From contig DAOLDB010000006.1 of NCBI GenBank assembly GCA_035327565.1, positions 1 through 64,000 of the forward strand: a stretch of DNA of 64,000 nt, given 5' to 3'. A model generated the notes under the pieces. The model was not told the origin of the DNA, made no database searches, and saw only the letters and a program-made list of their open reading frames with translations. A program made the translations under genes and the position numbers. Of this stretch, positions 55,161-63,827 are shown piece after piece (position 1 is the first letter of the stretch; every line of letters begins with the position of its first letter). The stretch comes from JABDLO01 sp035327565 (GTDB lineage: Bacteria > Bacteroidota > Bacteroidia > Chitinophagales > Saprospiraceae).

Positions 55161-55454
55161 TTGATTTCAATTTAGTATTATTAATAAAAAGTAATTTGAA
55201 GACGATTTTTCGAATTGTAAGATTAATAAAAACTTTATATATTTTGTCTATATATCTACAAAATATTTGAATTGGACCGCAAGGAAAATATAATAACCCA
55301 AACATGATCACATTTTGAAAACACTTTTATTTTTTTTATTCTTACCGGATTAAGGAAAATCAATTCGATCATTCTAGTTTTACATTCAGTTGCATCATAA
55401 TGAATGTAAAGAACTTATCGTTAATTATTCAACTATTGAATTCTGTACAGTATC

Positions 55455-56777
55455 ATGCCATCACGCTACATTACCAGTTTATTGTTTTTCGGAGGGATAG
55501 TGGTGTTGGGTATTATTTTCACCCAATCCTACTGGTTGATAAAAAGTTGGGATTTAAAAGATCAGGAATTTGATCAGACGGTTCACATAGCGCTCAGGCA
55601 GGTAGCTGAAAATATCGCCAACTATAATAATATAGAATTACCTAAACAAAACCTGATCCAAAGGAGATCGTCCAACATATATGCGGTAAATGTGAATAGC
55701 TCTATTGATGCCAACATCCTTGAAGATAACCTCCTTACACTTTTTGAACAGTATTCTATCAAGACAGACTTTGAATACGCTGTGTACGATTGTTATTCTG
55801 ATCACCTGGTATATGGAAATTACTGTAAAATGGTGGCTGATAGTAAGGCGCAAATGAAATCCACAGAGTCACTTCCAAAATTTGATGATCTCATTTATTA
55901 CTTTGTGGTCAAGTTTCCTTCCCGGGAGAGCTATTTATTGAGCAATATCCGTATTTCTGTTATTTTTTCAATGATCACTACTTTGGCCGTAATCTTTTTT
56001 CTGTATACGATGTGGATTATTGTAAAACAAAAAAAGCTTTCTGAATTGCAAAAAGATTTTATCAATAATATGACTCATGAGTTTAAGACACCTATTGCTT
56101 CCATTAAAATCGCTACGGATGTCCTTAGTCAGAGTCAGGGAATAAAAAGTGATCCAAAATTGAAAAGGTATGCTGAAATCATTAATCAACAAAATACCCG
56201 GTTGAATGATCAGGTGGAAAAGGTATTGAATATAGCTAAGCTGGAAGATGAAGGTTTTACCTTGAACAGGGAGGTTTTTGAACCGTCTTTGATTATCGCT
56301 GAAATTATAAAAGTAGAAGGGGATAAACTTCCATTAGGAACAATCAAATACAAAGCACCGGAGACCTATACTCTTTTATCGGCGGATAAAATACATTTTA
56401 CCAATGTGATTTATAATCTAGTGGATAACGCCATTAAATACAGCAAAGAATCCGGACCCAATGTTGAAATTATTTTAGAACGGGAGAATGGCCATTGTAG
56501 ATTGAAAGTGCAAGATAATGGCATAGGAATAGCCAGGGAAAATTTAAAAAAAATCTATGAAAAATTTTACCGCGTTTCAACAGGAAATGTTCATAACATC
56601 AAAGGATTTGGGCTGGGATTGTTTTATGTAAAAAATATTTGCAAGGCTCATGGTTGGGAGTTAAGCATTAATTCAGAACCGGATATAGGCACTACAGTAG
56701 TCATTGAAATGGCGGCTTATGAAAATACCAGGAAGGATACAAAGGGAGTGAAGAAACTGGATCACCAACCCATATAG
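55455..56777 (+). CDS. Membrane sensor histidine kinase, RprX-like
   Basis: Two membrane helices (about residues 7-28 and 165-190) flank a periplasmic sensor region of about 135 residues with no recognised domain. The HisKA segment FINNMTHEFKTPIASIK contains the phospho-accepting H208. The ATPase domain has DNAIKYS (N box), DNGIGI (G1) and GFGLGLFYV (G2). At 440 aa it is a simple one-domain sensor. The cognate response regulator starts 19 bp downstream (ATG at 56797). The HEFKTPI version and the pairing resemble RprX of Bacteroides. Confidence 0.93.
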   Translation: MPSRYITSLLFFGGIVVLGIIFTQSYWLIKSWDLKDQEFDQTVHIALRQVAENIANYNNIELPKQNLIQRRSSNIYAVNVNSSIDANILEDNLLTLFEQYSIKTDFEYAVYDCYSDHLVYGNYCKMVADSKAQMKSTESLPKFDDLIYYFVVKFPSRESYLLSNIRISVIFSMITTLAVIFFLYTMWIIVKQKKLSELQKDFINNMTHEFKTPIASIKIATDVLSQSQGIKSDPKLKRYAEIINQQNTRLNDQVEKVLNIAKLEDEGFTLNREVFEPSLIIAEIIKVEGDKLPLGTIKYKAPETYTLLSADKIHFTNVIYNLVDNAIKYSKESGPNVEIILERENGHCRLKVQDNGIGIARENLKKIYEKFYRVSTGNVHNIKGFGLGLFYVKNICKAHGWELSINSEPDIGTTVVIEMAAYENTRKDTKGVKKLDHQPI

Positions 56778-56796
56778 GAAACATTTAAGATTGATT

Positions 56797-57528
56797 ATGA
56801 ATAGGGAAAATGCTACTGAAAAAGATAAACATCTGAGAAATAAGGCCACTATATTATATGTAGAAGATGATGAAACCCTTAGTTACCTTACCCGTGACAA
56901 TCTGGAGGAGGCCGGTTTTGAAGTCCTGCATTGTCCGGATGGGCGGGAAGCCTTGTCATTATATAAAAAGAAAGCATTTGATTTATGTATCCTGGATGTC
57001 ATGCTGCCCAAAGTGGATGGTTTTGAAGTAGCCTCTCAAATCAGGAAATCCAACCCACATATACCGATTATCTTCCTTACGGCAAAATCCATGCAGGAGG
57101 ATAAACTCAATGGACTTGTCCTGGGTGGGGATGATTACATTACCAAACCATTTGACATTGAGGAGTTATTATTGAAGGTGGAGATTTTTCTTAAAAGGAA
57201 ATTTATAATTCAGGCTTCCGAACCTTTCCTGTTTATTGGAAAATACAAACTTGATAAAGCTAATCTTAAGCTCTATTATAATGACGAATGGGTTAAAAAT
57301 ATGACTGAAAAGGAATCGGATCTATTGGAATTGCTTATTAAAAATCAAAATACTACCTTGAAGAGAGCGGAAATTTTACATAGAATCTGGGGGCAGGATG
57401 ATTATTTTCTGGGAAGAAGTATGGACGTGTTTATAAGCAGACTACGTAAATGTTTATCAAAAGATCCGGCCATACAATTGGAAAATGTTCATGGAGTAGG
57501 TTTTAGACTTATTGTCAATGAGAGATGA
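56797..57528 (+). CDS. OmpR-family response regulator, RprY-like
   Basis: Receiver domain with acidic pocket EDDE near residue 23, phospho-acceptor D67 in CILDVMLPKVDG, Thr in FLTAKS near 96 and Lys in YITKPFD near 118. The C-terminal winged-helix DNA-binding domain (about 145-240) has MTEKESDLLELLIKN and DVFISRLRKCL. It is the partner of the histidine kinase upstream. The ATG at 56797 is preferred over a TTG six bases upstream. At 243 aa the length is normal. Targets are unknown. Confidence 0.93.
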   Translation: MNRENATEKDKHLRNKATILYVEDDETLSYLTRDNLEEAGFEVLHCPDGREALSLYKKKAFDLCILDVMLPKVDGFEVASQIRKSNPHIPIIFLTAKSMQEDKLNGLVLGGDDYITKPFDIEELLLKVEIFLKRKFIIQASEPFLFIGKYKLDKANLKLYYNDEWVKNMTEKESDLLELLIKNQNTTLKRAEILHRIWGQDDYFLGRSMDVFISRLRKCLSKDPAIQLENVHGVGFRLIVNER

Positions 57529-57657
57529 GTACATTATGAAGTCCTTGGTTATTGCATACAATGCCCTATATAAAAAGATTATTTTAAAAAGGAATGTACC
57601 TGTGCAGCGGAAGCAGGTGTTATATTTACACTCCTAAACTTAAAATTTGATCGATAA

Positions 57658-58602
57658 ATGAGAAAAACTATACTTGCAGTATTTATTGGTGTATTTTTTT
57701 CCTTAGCATTTGTCTTCATTTTATTGGCAGACCGGGATATTGGTCTTGAATCTTTAATACAAAAATATGCCACTCCTCCTTCTGAGTTTATCAGGATATT
57801 GGATATGGACGTGCACTACCGTAAACAAGGGTATGGGGACAGGCATTTGGTTTTGATTCATGGAACCGGTGCTTCCCTGCATACCTGGGAAGGTTGGGTT
57901 GAGCAGTTGCAAAATGAATTCATAATCCATAGTTTTGATCTCCCCGCTTTTGGTCTTACAGGTCCATCGAAAGATCGGGATTATTCAATGAAGGCTTATG
58001 TGAATTTTTTGGACCAACTGATATCACAGGCTGGAATACATGCTTTTGCATTGGCTGGAAATTCTTTGGGGGGTCAGATCGCTTGGGAATATACTTTGCA
58101 GCATCCGGAAAAAGTTACCCATCTGGTTTTGATCGATGCGGCTGGATATCCAAAAACCGGTAAAGGAGGGTCTGTTTTCAGATGGGCAAAAATGCCGGTA
58201 GTGAAAACTTTGCTGAAATACATTACTCCCCGTTCTGTAGTTGAGAAAAACCTGAAGGAAGTATATGCCAATCAGGATAAAGTGTCAGAGGATTTAGTTG
58301 AACGTTACCATGATCTGGCATTGCGTAAAGGAAACCGTCAGGCTTTGATCGATAGAATTCAAACTCCGCATCAGGACAATACCCATCAATTGAGTCAAAT
58401 CAGCTGTCCCACCCTCATCATATGGGGTGCTCAGGATTTTTGGATCCCCCTGGAGAATGCCAAAAAGTTTGAAAACGATATTCCTGACGCTAAAGTCATC
58501 ATTTATCCTGACCTGGGACATGTCCCTATGGAAGAAAACCCTGAACTCACCGCACAGGACGTTAAATACTTTTTACTTGGCACAAAAGAAGTGACTATTT
58601 AA
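57658..58602 (+). CDS. Alpha/beta hydrolase, membrane-anchored or exported
   Basis: A hydrophobic N-terminal segment (about residues 5-25) acts as signal or anchor. The hydrolase core has VLIHGTGASLHTWEGW near residue 63, the nucleophile elbow LAGNSLGGQIAW near 131, an aspartate in LIIWGAQDFWIP near 258 and the histidine in DLGHVPMEENPE near 287. This is the broad haloalkane dehalogenase/epoxide hydrolase/lipase-like group and the substrate cannot be told. It stands alone, 130 bp after the response regulator gene. Confidence 0.85.
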   Translation: MRKTILAVFIGVFFSLAFVFILLADRDIGLESLIQKYATPPSEFIRILDMDVHYRKQGYGDRHLVLIHGTGASLHTWEGWVEQLQNEFIIHSFDLPAFGLTGPSKDRDYSMKAYVNFLDQLISQAGIHAFALAGNSLGGQIAWEYTLQHPEKVTHLVLIDAAGYPKTGKGGSVFRWAKMPVVKTLLKYITPRSVVEKNLKEVYANQDKVSEDLVERYHDLALRKGNRQALIDRIQTPHQDNTHQLSQISCPTLIIWGAQDFWIPLENAKKFENDIPDAKVIIYPDLGHVPMEENPELTAQDVKYFLLGTKEVTI

Positions 58603-58875
58603 AATGCAGGATATCAGATAGTTGTGAAGGATCACTAATCAATTCCATTTTGCTGTGGGGATAACCAAAATAATAGCTATGGATAAGCCATATAGTTTTC
58701 ATTGAAGCATTAACAGATTCGCCTGATTAGGAGTACTGGATCTATTGATCATGACATGAAGTTGTAAGGAGCATTAAAAAAAATGAATTGACCCGTCAAA
58801 TTATTCCTGGAACATATTTCAAAATGGAGGGTGAATTGATTTACTTTGCCACCTCAAATATGAAATGAATAAAGC

Positions 58876-59826
58876 ATGGCAAAAATATTAATCAATGATG
58901 GTATAGCCCCAGAAGGGCAGCGAATGTTGGAAGCAGCCGGTATTGAAGTAGATAATTTTAAAATTCCCCAGAATGAACTTCCTTCCCGTCTGCCGGCATA
59001 TCATGGCATCTGTGTACGAAGCGCTACTCAGGTAAGGAAAGAATTGATCAGTCTCTGTCCACAGTTGAGAGTCATTGGGCGAGGAGGAGTAGGTTTGGAT
59101 AATATTGATGTAGAGTTTGCTCAAGGCAGAAAAATCAAAGTTGTAAATACGCCTGCTGCTTCATCAAGATCAGTTGCTGAACTATCCATGGCGCATATGT
59201 TGTCTCTGTCCCGATTTCTTAATCAGTCCAACAGGGAGATGCCGGTCAGGGGATCGGATGAATTTGAAAAATTGAAGAAAAATTATACCCAGGGTATAGA
59301 GCTGGAAGGTAAAAAGCTGGGCATCATTGGATTTGGCCAGATCGGTAGAGAAATGGCCAGTGTTGCTTTAGGAATGGGTATGCAGATATTGCCGGTTGAC
59401 CCCTACGTAGATGAGGCTACTATTAAAATGGGAAGTGGAATGTATTCTACTTTTTTTTCGATCAAAACGGTAGCTTTTGAGAAAATGCTGGAAGAATCCG
59501 ACTTTATTTCTCTTCATATCCCTTATATCGGCAAACCCATTTTAGGGGAAAAGGAGTTTGGAAGAATGAAAAAGGGTGTTATTATCGTCAATTGTTCACG
59601 TGGAGGTACGGTGGATGAAGCTGCGCTGCTCCATTTTCTCAATAATGAAACTATTGCAGCCTGTGGTCTCGATGTATTTGAAAATGAACCCCACCCGGAT
59701 CCCCGTTTGCTTTCACATGCGAGAATTTCTCTATCTCCGCATATCGGGGCTTCTACTCGCGAAGCTCAGCTAAAAGTCAGCACGGAATTGGCAGTAAAAG
59801 TGATCGAAGCACTCAAAGGATTTTAG
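58876..59826 (+). CDS. serA: D-isomer 2-hydroxyacid dehydrogenase, D-3-phosphoglycerate dehydrogenase-like
   Basis: NAD-dependent dehydrogenase; by family, oxidises 3-phosphoglycerate in the first step of serine synthesis. Substrate-domain motifs GRGGVGLDNIDV near residue 73 and NTPAASSRSVAELSMA near 93 are SerA-like. The NAD site is GIIGFGQIGREMA near 155, and the catalytic Arg/Glu/His are in NCSRGGTVDE (about 238), GLDVFENEP and SPHIGAST (about 292). At 316 aa it lacks the C-terminal ACT regulatory domain, so it is a short, probably serine-insensitive form. No serB or serC is nearby. Confidence 0.85.
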   Translation: MAKILINDGIAPEGQRMLEAAGIEVDNFKIPQNELPSRLPAYHGICVRSATQVRKELISLCPQLRVIGRGGVGLDNIDVEFAQGRKIKVVNTPAASSRSVAELSMAHMLSLSRFLNQSNREMPVRGSDEFEKLKKNYTQGIELEGKKLGIIGFGQIGREMASVALGMGMQILPVDPYVDEATIKMGSGMYSTFFSIKTVAFEKMLEESDFISLHIPYIGKPILGEKEFGRMKKGVIIVNCSRGGTVDEAALLHFLNNETIAACGLDVFENEPHPDPRLLSHARISLSPHIGASTREAQLKVSTELAVKVIEALKGF

Positions 59827-59897
59827 GAGGGAAGTAAATTCCTTTGTTTTCTGTGGTTTCACCTTTAGTTTGATGTATACTTCACTGAAATAAAGGT

Positions 59898-60440
59898 CTA
59901 ATAAAGAACTTCCACATCAAATGCAATGATGGTATTAGCAGGTACTACGCCGGACGGGTGTCCTTGTTCACCATATCCTAATCTTGAAGGAACGATGATG
60001 GTGCCTTTTGATTTGGACTGAAAGTGAAGCAGGGCATCATTCCACCCGGCAATCATTTGACCTATCTGAAATTTGAGCGGTTGATTTCTTCGGTAACTGG
60101 AATCAAATTCTCTGCCGTCAAGAAAATAACCCCTGTAGTGCACAGAAACGCTTTCGCCATTTCTTAAAGTAGGGCCAATTCCGGGCTCTTTGATATAATA
60201 ATAAGTTCCCAACGCGGTTCTTTGCAAAGCTAAGTTGTTATCCATCCCGAATTCAATGATTTCATTTTGTTGTTTTTCTTCAGTATTTTGAGGATTGCTG
60301 TAATATCCTTCAACCAAATCAATGAATGCAGGATCCTTGGCTTTTTTTGATTTTCTGGGATCTTTGCCGCTTCCTGAACATCCTAAAAGAACAAGTGCTG
60401 CCAAAACCAATGGGATATAATAAAAAGGGTATCTCTTCAT
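59898..60440 (-). CDS. FKBP-type peptidyl-prolyl isomerase lipoprotein
   Basis: A 180-aa lipoprotein: hydrophobic start, lipobox LVLLGC (C21), a Lys-rich linker and an FKBP domain at about residues 90-180. The domain shows VSVHYRGYFLDGREFDSSY, PLKFQIGQMIAGWNDAL, and GYGEQGHPSGVVPANTIIAFDVEVL (in part), all standard. It would speed prolyl isomerisation of periplasmic or surface proteins. It is a single gene, with a TACCTTTG -7-like box about 100 bp upstream. Confidence 0.92.
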   Translation of the reverse strand: MKRYPFYYIPLVLAALVLLGCSGSGKDPRKSKKAKDPAFIDLVEGYYSNPQNTEEKQQNEIIEFGMDNNLALQRTALGTYYYIKEPGIGPTLRNGESVSVHYRGYFLDGREFDSSYRRNQPLKFQIGQMIAGWNDALLHFQSKSKGTIIVPSRLGYGEQGHPSGVVPANTIIAFDVEVLY

Positions 60441-60542
60441 AAAACTTCTTTTCTCAATGATATAATAAAGTTTTCAATCTTCAGGTTTTTTATTGCAGGT
60501 ATTTTATTTCAAGAGTCCTCATACTATAATTTATACTTATTG

Positions 60543-60550
60543 CAAAGGTA
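60543..60550 (-). promoter_or_regulatory. Possible -7 promoter element of the FKBP lipoprotein gene
   Basis: TACCTTTG on the minus strand matches TAnnTTTG. No clear TTG lies at the expected upstream distance. It would give a leader of about 95 nt. Confidence 0.3.
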
Positions 60551-60631
60551 TTTTATTTAAAAATATATTATAACTTGGAACTAAAGGATCTTGTGAGGGA
60601 TTAATACTATTAATTTTAAAAAAGTTAAATC

Positions 60632-60943
60632 ATGACAAAAACTAGTTTTCAAGATATTATCAACAGTGATATTCCGGTTTTGATCGATTTTTATGCCGAT
60701 TGGTGTGGCCCCTGCAGAATGGTAACCCCTATACTCAATGAAATTAAAAATGAACTGGGTGAACAGGTCAAAATCGTGAAAATCGATGTAGATAGAAATC
60801 AGGCTATAGCTCAAAAACTGGATGTGCGTTCAATACCTACACTAATGATTTATCAGCATGGTGAGCTGAAATGGAGAGTAGCCGGAGTGCAGTCAAAAAG
60901 TGTCATTGTAAACCAGTTGCAATCATTAATGACTGAGGCTTAA
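60632..60943 (+). CDS. trxA: Thioredoxin
   Basis: Cytoplasmic disulfide reductase. The redox motif WCGPC (C25/C28) is intact, VDVDRNQA-type and RSIPTLMIY (cis-Pro) follow, and the 103-aa length is standard. It contrasts with the thioredoxin-like domain at about 15.85 kb, which has lost both cysteines. Its stop codon overlaps that of the convergent paaI gene (shared TTAA at 60940-60943). Confidence 0.95.
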   Translation: MTKTSFQDIINSDIPVLIDFYADWCGPCRMVTPILNEIKNELGEQVKIVKIDVDRNQAIAQKLDVRSIPTLMIYQHGELKWRVAGVQSKSVIVNQLQSLMTEA

Positions 60944-61377
60944 ACGGGATTTTCTTCCCAGTTTTTGCCGGAATGAAAGACTGTTCCTTTGAATATCGCA
61001 ACCCGATTGCTGCTTTCATTACTTATTTCTACATGAAAGGTTGATATATTCTTACCTTCCTTCCAGAGCGTGGTTTCGGCAGTGAGTATATTCCCTGCAA
61101 CTACTTTCTGCAAATGGGAAATGGATGTTTCAATACTGAGTGCATATTTGCCCAATGAATTGGAGGCAAAAGCCAGCGCACTATCGGCCAATGAATAGGT
61201 AATGCCTCCATGGGCTACTTTAAAGCCATTCAACATCTCTTCACGCACAAGCATGCTTAACCTGCAGTATCCAGGATTAACCTCAAGAATTTGTATGCCT
61301 AACCATTGGGAAAACCAATCATTGGCCATCATTTTATCATGAACAATACGGGAAGCAGAAGATTTTGATGTGTTCAT
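60940..61377 (-). CDS. paaI: PaaI-type hotdog thioesterase
   Basis: Hydrolyses stalled aryl- or acyl-CoA intermediates in phenylacetate degradation, freeing CoA. The hotdog signature LNGFKVAHGGITYSLADSALAFASNS (in part; HGG near residue 57, with the catalytic-region Asp in LAD) is the PaaI form. At 145 aa the length is normal. It is the last gene of the paa operon, 2 bp after paaH. The gene tail overlaps the stop of trxA on the other strand. Confidence 0.9.
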   Translation of the reverse strand: MNTSKSSASRIVHDKMMANDWFSQWLGIQILEVNPGYCRLSMLVREEMLNGFKVAHGGITYSLADSALAFASNSLGKYALSIETSISHLQKVVAGNILTAETTLWKEGKNISTFHVEISNESSNRVAIFKGTVFHSGKNWEENPV

Positions 61378-61379
61378 AT

Positions 61380-62519
61380 TTATATTTTATTTCTTAGCCA
61401 GGGACTTACCCTATATCTCTCTTCTTTGTAGAAATCATACAATTGGTTCAATGTATCCACAATAGTTTGATATCCTGCCTCCTTGCCCCATTGAATGAGT
61501 CCCATGGGATAGTTAACGCCAAGTGACATTGCTTTATCTGCATCCTTTTCAGAGCATATTCCCCTATACACAGTATCAGCGGCCTCATTGACAAGCATTG
61601 CCAAAACCCTGTTGGCTATTCGGGTTTGTAATTCAAGGGCAGGTGGATATAGTTGAGGGGCTGAGGGGTTGCTGTAGTCATAAAATCCCTTCCCTGATTT
61701 TCTTCCCAGGTAGCCGGCTTCGACCAATTTCTTCTGGATCAGGCTGGGGGTATAGCGAGTATCGCAATAGAAAGATTTCCAGACTGTTTCAGTGACTTTA
61801 TAATTGACATCATTCCCAATGAGGTCCATCAAAGTAAAAGGGCCCATTCTGAATCCTAATTTTTCAGTCATTACCCAATCAATTTCATGGGGTGTGGCTA
61901 ATCGCTCCTCCATTATTCTCAAAGATTCACTATAAAAAGGGCGGGCGATTTTGTTGACAATAAAACCGGGGGTATCTTTGGCTATAACGATTTCTTTCCC
62001 CCATGTTTCCATGATCTCAATGGATTGTTTTAAAATATTTTCATCAGTCTGATAGGCAGGAATTATTTCAACCAATGGCATCACCGGGGCGGGATTAAAA
62101 AAATGAAGACCTATGAAACGTTCAGGATATTCTAAAGAGGCTGCTAATTTTGTAATGGAAAATGAGGAAGTATTGGAAGCTACCAAGGCATTTTGATTTA
62201 CTAATTTTTCAATGGATTGGAACAGCTGGGATTTGATTTCCTCATTTTCTATTATGGCCTCAATGATCAAAGACGAATTTTTTACTTCATTCAAAAAGGA
62301 AATAAAAGAAATTCTGTTACTAACTTCAAGTGCTGTGGATTTACTCCATTTTCCTTTTTCTACCTTTTTGTTCAATGTTTGAAAAAGATGAATTTTCGCG
62401 CGTTCCAAAGCATTTTTGTCAGTATCATAAAGCAATACACCCCATCCGGCTGTAGCAGCCACCTGTGCTATCCCGGTACCCATGGCTCCTGCGCCGATGA
62501 TGCTGACTTGCTGATTCAT
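61380..62519 (-). CDS. paaH: 3-hydroxyacyl-CoA dehydrogenase of phenylacetate degradation
   Basis: NAD-dependent enzyme, by family and context oxidising 3-hydroxyadipyl-CoA to 3-oxoadipyl-CoA. The N-terminal dinucleotide fold has IIGAGAMGTGIAQVAA near residue 6. The catalytic His is in GLHFFNPAPVMPLVEII near 137, and a NTSSFSI segment precedes it. C-terminal segments LMDLIGNDVN and GRKSGKGFYDY are typical. At 379 aa it carries an extra C-terminal domain beyond the 280-aa HBD type, as some Paa enzymes do. It overlaps paaG by 4 nt. Confidence 0.9.
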   Translation of the reverse strand: MNQQVSIIGAGAMGTGIAQVAATAGWGVLLYDTDKNALERAKIHLFQTLNKKVEKGKWSKSTALEVSNRISFISFLNEVKNSSLIIEAIIENEEIKSQLFQSIEKLVNQNALVASNTSSFSITKLAASLEYPERFIGLHFFNPAPVMPLVEIIPAYQTDENILKQSIEIMETWGKEIVIAKDTPGFIVNKIARPFYSESLRIMEERLATPHEIDWVMTEKLGFRMGPFTLMDLIGNDVNYKVTETVWKSFYCDTRYTPSLIQKKLVEAGYLGRKSGKGFYDYSNPSAPQLYPPALELQTRIANRVLAMLVNEAADTVYRGICSEKDADKAMSLGVNYPMGLIQWGKEAGYQTIVDTLNQLYDFYKEERYRVSPWLRNKI

Positions 62520-63292
62520 TTTCCTTTGAAGATGGGTTTTCTTTTCTCAAGGAATGATTGTACTCCTTCATGATAATCGTAAGTGGTACCGGCCAAACTT
62601 TGCAATTGATCTTCCAGGTTTAGTTGTTGCTGAAGCGAATTGACAGCACTATGATTGAGTGCTCTTTTGGTATATGCCAGCCCCAGGGTGGGCATTTGAC
62701 TTAATTTAGAGGTAAGTTGATGGACGGCTTGTTGAAAGATCTCGTCCGGAAAGCACTTATAGATCATGCCCATTCTTTCGGCTTCCAAGGCAGGAACTTT
62801 TTCTGCCAGCATCATCAGGGCACTGGCTTTTTGCCATCCGATGAGCCTGGGAAGAGTATATGTTCCTCCACTATCCGGGATCAGACCAATGTTACTGAAA
62901 GCCTGCATAAATGATGCGGAATATGTGGCAATGACAACATCGCAGGCCAATGCAATATTAGCTCCCGCCCCGGCAGCTACCCCATTAACTGCTCCGATGA
63001 CCGGTTTTTCAATGGAGCGAATGGCCATAATAATGGGATTGTAATTTTCTCTGACTATAGAATCTATTGATGGACCCTTTGGGTCCACCACTTCTCCCAG
63101 ATCCTGTCCGGCGCAAAATGCACGCCCTTTTCCCGTAAGTACTATGCATCGGATGTCTTCATCATGGGCGCACTTTTCTAAAGCCATTTGCAAGGCCTGC
63201 GCCAGTTCCGTGTTAATGCTGTTATATTTATCCGGGCGATTGAGGGTCAGAGTTGCAGTACCTTTAACCTTGTGTATGATTAATGTTTCCAT
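62516..63292 (-). CDS. paaG: Epoxyphenylacetyl-CoA isomerase (enoyl-CoA hydratase family)
   Basis: Crotonase-fold enzyme that isomerises ring-1,2-epoxyphenylacetyl-CoA to the oxepin. Signatures are FCAGQDLGE near residue 60, GAVNGVAAGAGANIALACD near 100 (oxyanion hole) and GLIPDSGGTYTLPRLIG near 130, where the Asp of PDSGGT is the PaaG-type catalytic residue. The hydratase-type Glu pair is absent, which separates it from PaaF. At 258 aa the length is normal. It lies between paaD (3-bp gap) and paaH (4-nt overlap), all in one transcript. Confidence 0.88.
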   Translation of the reverse strand: METLIIHKVKGTATLTLNRPDKYNSINTELAQALQMALEKCAHDEDIRCIVLTGKGRAFCAGQDLGEVVDPKGPSIDSIVRENYNPIIMAIRSIEKPVIGAVNGVAAGAGANIALACDVVIATYSASFMQAFSNIGLIPDSGGTYTLPRLIGWQKASALMMLAEKVPALEAERMGMIYKCFPDEIFQQAVHQLTSKLSQMPTLGLAYTKRALNHSAVNSLQQQLNLEDQLQSLAGTTYDYHEGVQSFLEKRKPIFKGK

Positions 63293-63295
63293 GGT

Positions 63296-63781
63296 TTATA
63301 TGCATTTAAAATAGTCAAACGGTTCGAGGCAGTCTTTGCAACGATACAAAGCTTTGCATGGAGTGGAACCAAAATGGCTGATCAATTCACTGTTTTTGGA
63401 ATCGCAAAAAGGACATCGAGGGGTAACTCCCCTACCCAAAATCGAACTTATACCGGCTGCGGTTCCTTCTGGAGGCGCAATGCCATACTCCTTTAACTTT
63501 TTTTTTCCCTCTTCCGTCATCCAGTCGGTTGTCCAGGCTGGGCTTAATACACTTATGACTTCCACATGAGCATAACCAGCTTCCTGCAAGGCAGCTTTTA
63601 TATTCACTTCGATCATATCCATTGCCGGGCAACCTGTATATGTGGGTGTTATGGTAATGGTTAATTGATTTTCAGTCAGACGGATGTCCTTCAATATACC
63701 CATATCCTCTATAGTAAGTACAGGTATTTCCGGGTCGGTAACTCCGGAAAGTATTTTTTTTATTCTTTGAATGCTATCCAT
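63296..63781 (-). CDS. paaD: Phenylacetyl-CoA epoxidase accessory protein PaaD
   Basis: Iron-sulfur-assembly-like (DUF59/MIP18) protein needed to mature the PaaABCE epoxidase. The MIP18 fold begins VTDPEIPVLTIEDMGIL near residue 14, with TPTYTGCPAMD near 46 carrying the conserved Cys. The C-terminus holds a zinc ribbon, CPFC (near 122) and CKDC (near 150), as in PaaD. At 161 aa the length fits. It follows paaC after 46 bp and precedes paaG after 3 bp. Confidence 0.92.
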   Translation of the reverse strand: MDSIQRIKKILSGVTDPEIPVLTIEDMGILKDIRLTENQLTITITPTYTGCPAMDMIEVNIKAALQEAGYAHVEVISVLSPAWTTDWMTEEGKKKLKEYGIAPPEGTAAGISSILGRGVTPRCPFCDSKNSELISHFGSTPCKALYRCKDCLEPFDYFKCI

Positions 63782-63827
63782 TCTGATGCGGGTATATGTT
63801 TCTCAAAATTCTGGCAGATTAATATCA

